Below are positions 1 to 6,609 of a stretch of 42,092 nucleotides of DNA, piece after piece; position 1 is the first letter of the stretch; every line of letters starts with the position of its first letter. The stretch is from an uncultured Gammaproteobacteria bacterium (GTDB lineage: Bacteria; Pseudomonadota; Gammaproteobacteria; Nitrosococcales; Methylophagaceae), in contig CAJXPP010000002.1 of assembly GCA_913058195.1 (NCBI GenBank), forward strand, positions 1 through 42,092. Reading direction: 5' to 3'. The position numbers and the translations under genes were made by a program. The notes below the pieces were generated by a model. It ran no database searches. It saw only the letters and a program-made list of their open reading frames with translations, and was not told the origin of the DNA.

Positions 1-49
1 ACGAGATCATGCCTAGTCTCGTGGGCTCGGAGATGTGTATAAGAGACAG
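1..49 (+). other. Untrimmed Illumina Nextera i7-side adapter (artifact): ACGAGAT + 8-nt index CATGCCTA + GTCTCGTGGGCTCGGAGATGTGTATAAGAGACAG
   Basis: Exact match to the Nextera read-2 adapter with transposon mosaic end; index matches a standard i7 index. Confidence 0.98.
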
Positions 50-93
50 AATTTACACAATGAAGCGGTAAGAGCAACAAGGCTAGAGTTCTA

Positions 94-351
94 ATGAATA
101 ACATAACTAATTTATTTAAAGATAAAAAAGGCTTTGAGGTTGAGTATATTTATTCTGGTGATGTGATCACAGGAGTTACGCACCCTGAATGGCCTTATGT
201 GATAACCAAGAACGGAGCGCAAAGAGCTTTAGTTTGTAAAGAGACAGGCGAGCCGTTCGGTAAATTAATGAAAGATGATTTTAATGCTATATTAATGTGC
301 TGGTTATTGATTGACGACCCGCAACTAATAGACCAAGCAAAAGCAAACTAA
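94..351 (+). CDS. Hypothetical small protein (cassette-like ORF)
   Basis: 85-aa ORF; stop TAA overlaps the R''-like TAAC of the following attC-like element. Confidence 0.7.
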   Translation: MNNITNLFKDKKGFEVEYIYSGDVITGVTHPEWPYVITKNGAQRALVCKETGEPFGKLMKDDFNAILMCWLLIDDPQLIDQAKAN

Positions 352-437
352 CCTAAGCAACAGAGGCGAAAACCAACGCCACTGTTAAATTGATAGAATA
401 ACCAACTGTTTTCGTCCTTTGATTGCAGTTGTTATGT
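347..437 (+). repeat. attC-like element 1
   Basis: CTAAC...GTTATGT boxes; L'' CAACAGAGGCGAAAAC pairs with L' GTTTTCGTCCTTTGATTG, with extra T and A on the L' side. Confidence 0.65.
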
Positions 438-462
438 TGCGAACTGAATAGGAGAGAGAAAG

Positions 463-684
463 ATGTTAGAGCAAAAAATATTAGATGAAGCGCCAGAAGG
501 GGCGACACATTACTGTAAGGGTGATTATTACAGAGAGGTTTTTATTGATAACGGTAACGGTGGTCAGTCGCAAGCGTTTGATTTTTACTGGGTTGAGGAA
601 GATAAATGGTACAACGAAACCGTACCTCATGGCATTAGGTCGTTAAATGACATTAGAGAGATAGCTGAACTTAAAGCAACATAA
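463..684 (+). CDS. Hypothetical small phage-type protein (cassette-like ORF)
   Basis: 73-aa ORF; preceded by GGAGAGAG; stop inside ACATAAC. Confidence 0.75.
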   Translation: MLEQKILDEAPEGATHYCKGDYYREVFIDNGNGGQSQAFDFYWVEEDKWYNETVPHGIRSLNDIREIAELKAT

Positions 685-738
685 CCTTTTAAATAAACTG
701 CGAGCGTAGCGAAGTCAGATTTGATTTTGTTGTTATGT
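679..738 (+). repeat. attC-like element 2
   Basis: ACATAAC/GTTATGT perfect 7-bp R boxes; L'' AAATAAACTG vs rc(L') AAATCAAATCTG with extra C and T. Confidence 0.65.
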
Positions 739-762
739 TCGTTTTTAAATAGTGAGAGAAAT

Positions 763-960
763 ATGGAACCAGTTACAGAAAGCTACGAAGTAAAAACAGA
801 AGACAAAGAGCTTCACACGATAAATGTAATTATTGAAGCGCTGATAAGGCACATAGATAGAAGCAAAGACAATCCTAATTGCGAAGAAAACATAATTAAC
901 GGACATAAGGCCGCCATAAGAATTATTGACTATGTATCTGCTAGGATTAAAAACACATAA
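763..960 (+). CDS. Hypothetical small protein (cassette-like ORF)
   Basis: Internal ATG of ORF 721-960 with upstream GAGAG; stop inside ACATAAC. Confidence 0.65.
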   Translation: MEPVTESYEVKTEDKELHTINVIIEALIRHIDRSKDNPNCEENIINGHKAAIRIIDYVSARIKNT

Positions 961-1031
961 CCTAAAGCACAGAGGAAAATACGTTTAGCTTGGAACAAGC
1001 TGTATTTTTCCTTTGATGTAAGTTGTTATGT
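955..1031 (+). repeat. attC-like element 3
   Basis: ACATAAC/GTTATGT perfect R boxes; L'' CACAGAGGAAAATAC vs L' GTATTTTTCCTTTGATG; AGCTTG/CAAGCT apical hairpin. Confidence 0.7.
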
Positions 1032-1048
1032 GACGTACTGGGGGAATT

Positions 1049-1264
1049 ATGAAAACACACTTTAGCGATGATGAATATGCAGAAGAAGGGATATGCAATA
1101 TATATTCTGAGGAAATATCTAACCACTGGCGCGAAGTTACTTGTAAAAAGTGCCTAAACTTAAGAGATAAATACGAGGCTTTAGTTATTGTTGAGGAGCA
1201 AGATATAGTAAATCAAATGGGGGGGGATTTTGTAGAGTTTCATCAAAAACACAAAGACACATAA
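1049..1264 (+). CDS. Hypothetical small Cys-containing protein (cassette-like ORF)
   Basis: 71-aa ORF; TCKKC motif; stop inside ACATAAC. Confidence 0.7.
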   Translation: MKTHFSDDEYAEEGICNIYSEEISNHWREVTCKKCLNLRDKYEALVIVEEQDIVNQMGGDFVEFHQKHKDT

Positions 1265-1345
1265 CCTAGCACTAAACGGTTGCCTGCTCCCATGTAGAAT
1301 AGGCGACCAACTGTTATGCAATCCGATTTGAGTGGGTTGTTATAA
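1259..1345 (+). repeat. attC-like element 4
   Basis: ACATAAC/GTTATAA; L'' CTAAACGG vs rc(L') CTCAAATCGG with extra C and T; TTGC/GCAA continues the stem. Confidence 0.65.
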
Positions 1346-1373
1346 GTTGATTTACGAAACAAAGGAAGAAATT

Positions 1374-1541
1374 ATGAAAAAGAGAACGGCACCAAAATAT
1401 AAATGCAAAACACACGGGTGTGTGCGTATAGGTAATTTGAGTGGAATTTGCGGAAAGGTGCGATGTGGGCCAGAAGGTTATTGCGGAGCGCATGGTAACA
1501 CCAAGTGCGTAAATAAAATAAAGATTACAGAGGTGGATTAA
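1374..1541 (+). CDS. Hypothetical Cys-rich small protein
   Basis: Internal ATG (MKKRTAPKYKCKTHGC...) after AAAGGAAG ribosome-binding site. Confidence 0.6.
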   Translation: MKKRTAPKYKCKTHGCVRIGNLSGICGKVRCGPEGYCGAHGNTKCVNKIKITEVD

Positions 1542-1713
1542 ATCTTTATAACACTGCGAACACGAGAAATAATCTCGATTTCACACATTAGACCAGTTTA
1601 GTTAAGTTACTGGTTTAGCGTGTGATTTACATGTTGGCACGGTTTTCCCGTGGAAAGGGGGATTTATAAAAAGATTAACAACAGGTAATAAACTGCCGTT
1701 AATAATAACTAAC

Positions 1714-2133
1714 TTGGAAAGGCTGAAGATGAAAAGACTTAAACTGATAACATTTTCAAATAATTTATGTACAACGGGTAAGCTGTATCATGACAAAGAT
1801 ATGGTTTGTTATACAATGGAATTACCATGGCTAAAGAATGCTAAAAACATAAGTTGCATTCCGGCAGGCGAGTATATGGTAAAAATGACTAACTCGAACA
1901 AGTACGGGCCATGTTATAAAATCCGCAATGTAACAGGGCGAACTGATATACTGATACACAAAGGAAATACAACACTTGATACTGAGGGTTGTATATTGCC
2001 TGCGTCTACTATCGGCGTACTTGACACCATGAAAGGTACTTACATTGCAGGCTTGTCGAGTAAAAACGCTTACGTTAAGCTAATGAATTTGCTAGGCGGC
2101 GAGAGTTTTACATTAACCATAGAGAGGCATTAA
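1714..2133 (+). CDS. DUF5675-like protein of the lysis region
   Basis: Motif pattern ...YTMELPWLKN...CIPAGEYMV...ILIHKGNTTLDTEGCILP; located next to a holin. Confidence 0.7.
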   Translation: MERLKMKRLKLITFSNNLCTTGKLYHDKDMVCYTMELPWLKNAKNISCIPAGEYMVKMTNSNKYGPCYKIRNVTGRTDILIHKGNTTLDTEGCILPASTIGVLDTMKGTYIAGLSSKNAYVKLMNLLGGESFTLTIERH

Positions 2134-2135
2134 TA

Positions 2136-2501
2136 ATGAGTATATGGTCAGGCATAAAAGCAATATTTGGTTTTGACGGGGTGGGCGAGAGCGCACTAAA
2201 GATAGTTGATAAGCTAGCCGGTACTGATTGGACGCCTAAAGAGCAAGCACAGTTTATACTTGACCATGCTAACGCAACCAAGCACCAATCGCCAACCAGG
2301 AGAATGATGGCAATATTAATTACTATTGAGTGGTTCTTACTTGCTAACACTTGGTTAATAGCTTCTATATTCGGCAGAATATTAAACATAGATGCCTGTA
2401 TGTTACTTGCCAGTGATGTTTCAGCGTTCTTACAAAGTGACATTAATCTGTTAATTAATGGCTTGATGGCGTTTTATTTCCTAATCGGCATGAAAAAGTA
2501 G
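2136..2501 (+). CDS. Putative 3TM-type phage holin
   Basis: Two clear TM stretches; follows the lysis-type gene; WTPKEQAQFILDHA. Confidence 0.6.
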   Translation: MSIWSGIKAIFGFDGVGESALKIVDKLAGTDWTPKEQAQFILDHANATKHQSPTRRMMAILITIEWFLLANTWLIASIFGRILNIDACMLLASDVSAFLQSDINLLINGLMAFYFLIGMKK

Positions 2502-2524
2502 TATAATAAAAGGCCCTTACAATC

Positions 2525-3052
2525 ATGGATTTATCACAATGGTTAATTACGTCTCAGGCGATAAGCGAAAGCGCTCTCGTACTACACAGCCTAAACCTAA
2601 ACGTAAATAGTATTCTATTTACTGCTTATGTGCTGGTTTCTGTTTTAACTAAAAGGGCGGCTTTTATAGCTGCCTTTTTCTTTTCTTGCTTATTGTTTGA
2701 TGCTGCTTTGTTTGATCCACTAAGTGAAGCTAGCTTGTATCTGTTGACGTTTGCTATTTACTCTTACGTAATCGCTTGTAATGCTCTGACATTTTATCAA
2801 AAGTTAGCTTGTGGTATTATATTAATCCTGTCAATTACACTAGCTTACGATGCTTACTTCTACGGCATGGATGGGATATATGGGGCACATGAAACAATTG
2901 TTTACAACAATATCGAATATCTTGCTTTATACGCTCATATTATCTTTATCAGTACGCTTATACCATACAGAGGAATTGGTGACAGTATCAGACGTTTCGT
3001 TGATACTTTTATGCTTATCACGCGCAATAGTGCTAATTTTGTGTTGCTGTGA
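2525..3052 (+). CDS. Hypothetical multi-TM membrane protein
   Basis: 175-aa hydrophobic ORF in the lysis cluster. Confidence 0.55.
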   Translation: MDLSQWLITSQAISESALVLHSLNLNVNSILFTAYVLVSVLTKRAAFIAAFFFSCLLFDAALFDPLSEASLYLLTFAIYSYVIACNALTFYQKLACGIILILSITLAYDAYFYGMDGIYGAHETIVYNNIEYLALYAHIIFISTLIPYRGIGDSIRRFVDTFMLITRNSANFVLL

Positions 3053-3091
3053 TAAAATTAAGGTTACATACAGTAATCGAAAGTAAACACG

Positions 3092-3502
3092 ATGGAAGAT
3101 CGCTTAATAAGAGTTGAAAAAGCCATAGAGAATATGGCTAACGGGATCACCAAGCTGACCGAGGCTATTGGTGACGTTATTAAGGATAATGCTGTTCGCA
3201 ACGAAAAAGACAAGCACCAACAAGAAAAGCACGAAGAGTTGTCATACGATGTTAAAGCGATAAGCAAAAAGATGGAAATTGACACGGCAGAAATGAATAA
3301 GAAGGTTAACACTTTTATAGAATCATACAAAGAGCATGACAAGCCAGTGATTGAGACGGCTAGAAAAATGCAAGGCTGGCTTTTTTGGTGGTTAACTCGT
3401 GTTATTGCTCCTGTAGTGCTCGGCGCTTTATTGTTAAGTGCAGGGGCTGAACTTTACGACAAAGCTAGCGAAAAACAAAAGATAGTAAAAACAAGTAATT
3501 AG
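3092..3502 (+). CDS. Coiled-coil plus C-terminal TM phage protein
   Basis: Charged heptad-like N-terminus followed by WLFWWLTRVIAPVVLGALLL. Confidence 0.65.
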   Translation: MEDRLIRVEKAIENMANGITKLTEAIGDVIKDNAVRNEKDKHQQEKHEELSYDVKAISKKMEIDTAEMNKKVNTFIESYKEHDKPVIETARKMQGWLFWWLTRVIAPVVLGALLLSAGAELYDKASEKQKIVKTSN

Positions 3503-3563
3503 TTAATGATTAGATTAATAACTAACAAATAAAGATGATTAAATAATCAATTAAGGTTAAGTA

Positions 3564-3872
3564 ATGGCTCACACCTTTTTGGCGCTAGATATGAATCTAA
3601 TCCCGCAAAGCACAAAAGATAATGTTCCTACGTTCTGGATGGGGCTTTTTTCTAACGATCAATCAAGAATGCTTATTGATGGCTATAACGAACAAGGTGT
3701 ATTAGTTCACCCGCAAGCAACACTAGACGCTTGGCTTCAATGGTCAGATAACCCACAAGAAATTCAATATAACCTGTTAGCGGAAGCTATCGAATATACA
3801 TCATCAGAATTCACAGCGTTAAAGAATGATATTAATTCTATTTGGTATTTTGATGCAGAGGTTGAACTATAA
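3564..3872 (+). CDS. Hypothetical phage protein
   Basis: 102-aa ORF; stop/start overlap with next gene. Confidence 0.65.
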   Translation: MAHTFLALDMNLIPQSTKDNVPTFWMGLFSNDQSRMLIDGYNEQGVLVHPQATLDAWLQWSDNPQEIQYNLLAEAIEYTSSEFTALKNDINSIWYFDAEVEL

Positions 3873-5005
3873 TGGCTTGGGCGCTGCAATTTGATGGTGT
3901 AAATGATTACGTGTCAACGTCATCTGACTTAAGCTTTACAACAACTCAAGAATACGCAATAGAAATAAAATTTAAAATTGATTTATCAACTAGCAAAGAT
4001 ATACATATACTTTTTAGAGGGAATAACACCAACTACCTTTACTATAGGGTTTCAACTAATGCTTTTTTGTGGAAGGTGGCAGGAAGTAATGTCTCAATAT
4101 CAGTACCTTCCGCCAGTGTTTTAGGTGTAGACTCAACGATAATAGTTAGACAGGCCAATACAGGTTCAAAAACTATGGAGTTTGTTGGCTTGCCGGAGGG
4201 GGGGCCATTTACCGCGTTAAGAACTTTCTTATTATCAGGCTTTGGTAATGGTGGGAATGGCTGGCCTCTAGATGGTTATATTCAAGAGGCTAGTGTGTAT
4301 ACTGACACTTCTCTAATAACAAAGGTTAATAAATGGGATGCCACAGCATCATCTCACGCAGCAGGAACTCCAATACTAACGGATACCATAGGGGGTAATA
4401 ATGCTACTGGTGTTAACATGCCTACTGATGGTAGTGCATGGTTAGATTTGGGTGGCGGAGGTTTGAGTTTATTAATATCAGAGCAGGGCCCGTCATTCTC
4501 CGAAAGCTCACAGGTATCTGCTAGTCAAAAAATAGCCGCGGCGGTATCAGTATCAGGACCGTCTTTTACCGAGTCTTTAAGTGCCACTTTGTCAGCTTTA
4601 CCAATAGAAGCCTCAATGATAGAGCAAGGGCCATCTTTTGCTGAAAGCTATTTATTGTCAGTATTGGCATCAACAAATATAAGCGCAGCAATTACAGGGC
4701 AGGGACCGTCTTTTATTGAAAGCTCAACAGCATTCACTAGCAAGAATTTTAGTGCAGAAATAAACGAGCAAGGACCATCATTTACAAGTCAACTTCTAAC
4801 GTCTGTTTTTAAGGATGCGTCCGGGCAGATTGCAGAGCAAGGGCCGTCTTTCTCGGAAAACTCATTGATTGCGTTACCAGTAAAGGTAACCATAAACACT
4901 AAAAATATAGTTCAAGTGAAAAGAGTTAGCAGAAATGTTACAATCTCAAGAGCAACAAAAAAGATTAAAGTAAGAAGCAAAACAAACACTATAAGGATTA
5001 AATGA
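3872..5005 (+). CDS. LamG/concanavalin-like virion-associated protein with internal (Q)GPSFxES repeats
   Basis: N-terminal ALQFDGVNDYVSTSSDLSF LamG-type start; six GPSF repeats. Confidence 0.7.
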   Translation: MAWALQFDGVNDYVSTSSDLSFTTTQEYAIEIKFKIDLSTSKDIHILFRGNNTNYLYYRVSTNAFLWKVAGSNVSISVPSASVLGVDSTIIVRQANTGSKTMEFVGLPEGGPFTALRTFLLSGFGNGGNGWPLDGYIQEASVYTDTSLITKVNKWDATASSHAAGTPILTDTIGGNNATGVNMPTDGSAWLDLGGGGLSLLISEQGPSFSESSQVSASQKIAAAVSVSGPSFTESLSATLSALPIEASMIEQGPSFAESYLLSVLASTNISAAITGQGPSFIESSTAFTSKNFSAEINEQGPSFTSQLLTSVFKDASGQIAEQGPSFSENSLIALPVKVTINTKNIVQVKRVSRNVTISRATKKIKVRSKTNTIRIK

Positions 5006-5006
5006 T

Positions 5007-5390
5007 ATGCAATTAGCTATAGCAGGGCGTAACGCCTCAATCGACGCCGTTAATACATTATTAAACGGGGGCACTTTAGAAATTAGAACAGGAGCAGCCG
5101 CAGCTATAGACAGCGCACCTACCGGAACAGTATTGGCGACATTAAATATCAATGCAACAGCGTTCGCTAACGCATCATCAGGAAGCGCCGCAGCAAACGT
5201 AATTGCTGACGTTACCGCAACAGCAGCAGGAACAGCGGGTCATTATGTAGCTAAAAACTCAGTCGGAAACCCTGAGCGAAATGGCACAGCAGGAACGAGC
5301 GGTACAGATATGATATTAAACACAACAACCTTTGGGGTTGGTGATGATGTTTCAGTTACTAGCTGGACTTACGCACAAGGAACAAGTTAA
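5007..5390 (+). CDS. Hypothetical phage protein, Ala/Thr rich
   Basis: 127-aa ORF, tightly packed with neighbours. Confidence 0.65.
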   Translation: MQLAIAGRNASIDAVNTLLNGGTLEIRTGAAAAIDSAPTGTVLATLNINATAFANASSGSAAANVIADVTATAAGTAGHYVAKNSVGNPERNGTAGTSGTDMILNTTTFGVGDDVSVTSWTYAQGTS

Positions 5391-5461
5391 TGCCAGTTAA
5401 TTCAAGAGGTCATCGAGTAAAGACAAATAAGAAAAAACCGACCAAAAAGAAAAGTAAATAA
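5390..5461 (+). CDS. Tiny Lys-rich protein MPVNSRGHRVKTNKKKPTKKKSK
   Basis: ATG overlaps previous stop (TTAATG); paralogue at 18845-18952. Confidence 0.55.
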   Translation: MPVNSRGHRVKTNKKKPTKKKSK

Positions 5462-5482
5462 ATCAAGCGGTTAGTGAGGTTC

Positions 5483-5510
5483 GCTCAGTAGTAATATACT
5501 GAGCTTTTTT
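5483..5510 (+). terminator. Rho-independent terminator
   Basis: GCTCAGTA-GTAATA-TACTGAGC-TTTTTT. Confidence 0.85.
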
Positions 5511-5550
5511 ATGATATAATTTAAGTAAATAAGGGCTAAATAAGGGCGAT

Positions 5551-6003
5551 ATGGCTACTTCAGGAACGACACTAAAGGCAGGAGATAACCTACCAGCTAG
5601 AGGCAAAGCCTTTAAGACCTTGTTGCTAGAGGTTTTAAGGGAAGAGTCAATGATCGGCCTTAAAAAGAAAGCAACTAAGGACGAAGCGAACAAAGCATTT
5701 ATAAAGCACATCGCCAATAGAGCCTTGAACATTGAAGATCCAAACAGTGCAATGCTGTTAAAAGAGTTAATAACTAAATCATATCCATCGCTAAAGCCCA
5801 CGCTTGATAAAATAAATTTTGAATTCAGGGCTGACGGTACTGACTTACAAAAAGCTAACGATGTTTTAAAAGCCATATCCACAGGTAAAATACCTCCAGA
5901 TGTGGGCGGATTGGTTATGGGTGTTATTAAAGATAACTCAGTAATAGAGGCTAATACGGAGTTAGCTGAAAGAATAGAAGCTTTAGAGAAATTAATTAAC
6001 TAG
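5551..6003 (+). CDS. Terminase small subunit (putative)
   Basis: Position just upstream of terL; helical, charged 150-aa protein. Confidence 0.6.
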   Translation: MATSGTTLKAGDNLPARGKAFKTLLLEVLREESMIGLKKKATKDEANKAFIKHIANRALNIEDPNSAMLLKELITKSYPSLKPTLDKINFEFRADGTDLQKANDVLKAISTGKIPPDVGGLVMGVIKDNSVIEANTELAERIEALEKLIN

Positions 6004-6007
6004 TTTT

Positions 6008-6064
6008 AAGTGCGGCTAGAAGGCATTCGAAAGCAGGTTGTCACCCTGTTGCCGCTACTTTTTT
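6008..6064 (+). terminator. Structured intergenic stem (AAGTGCGGC/GCCGCTACTT + T-tract) containing a tRNA-like anticodon arm
   Basis: Near-perfect stem followed by TTTT; inner GCAGG-TTGTCAC-CCTGT. Confidence 0.5.
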
Positions 6065-6090
6065 AGTGACTGCCAATGACAAGGTGATTT

Positions 6091-6609
6091 ATGAAGGCTA
6101 AAAAAAGAGATTTAACGCAAGAGCAGTTAATGTGTATGTTTGATTACGACCATAAAAAAGGGATGTTGTTTAGAAGGTGTTTTTCTAACGGTTTATTTAT
6201 AGGTCTAGAGCGAGCAGGAAGTAGTAATGAATCATGTGGATATAGATATATAGAAATACATGGAATTAATTACCTAGAGCACAGGCTTGTTTGGGTTTAC
6301 GTTACAGGTGCGTGGCCTTTGGACCAATTAGATCACATAAATAAAAAAAGGTTCGATAATAGATTTTCAAACTTAAGGCAGGTTAGCAACTCTGAAAACC
6401 AAAAGAACACCACACTAAGAAAAAGTAATACGTCTGGAATTATGGGTGTTCACGCCAGAAGTGATAACGGCAAATGGTCAGCAAGAATAAACCATGATGG
6501 AGAAAGATACACGCTGGGATCTTTCGATAGTTTTCTTGAGGCTTGTTGCGCTAGAAAATCAGCAGAGGCTAGATTTAGTTATCATATAGATCACGGTAAA
6601 TCATCATGA
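6091..6609 (+). CDS. HNH homing endonuclease with AP2-type DNA-binding domain
   Basis: LEHRLVWVYVTGAWPLDQLDHINKKRFDNRFSNLRQVSNSENQKN...TSGIMGVHARSDNGKWSARI. Confidence 0.9.
   Translation: MKAKKRDLTQEQLMCMFDYDHKKGMLFRRCFSNGLFIGLERAGSSNESCGYRYIEIHGINYLEHRLVWVYVTGAWPLDQLDHINKKRFDNRFSNLRQVSNSENQKNTTLRKSNTSGIMGVHARSDNGKWSARINHDGERYTLGSFDSFLEACCARKSAEARFSYHIDHGKSS

Noticed and set aside
1541-1640. Search for a terminal attC after ORF 1374-1541
   Set aside because: Strong hairpins are present but no ATAAC/GTTAT box pair with L''/L' geometry, so not called attC-like.
2108-2443. Long minus-strand ORF antisense to the holin
   Set aside because: Overlaps the well-supported plus-strand gene; no RBS or recognisable domain; typical antisense spurious ORF. 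The same applies to the other minus ORFs within plus-strand CDSs (e.g. 3064-3342, 5463-5882, 22251-22577, 25128-25346).
2651-2679. AAAAGGGCGGC...GCTGCCTTTTT terminator-like hairpin
   Set aside because: Lies inside ORF 2525-3052 and encodes part of it; could attenuate, but evidence is too weak to call.
2850-3086. Hydrophobic ORF nested in another frame of 2525-3052, reminiscent of nested Rz/Rz1
   Set aside because: No lipobox and no clear SD; hydrophobicity follows from the frame-shifted reading of TM-coding sequence.
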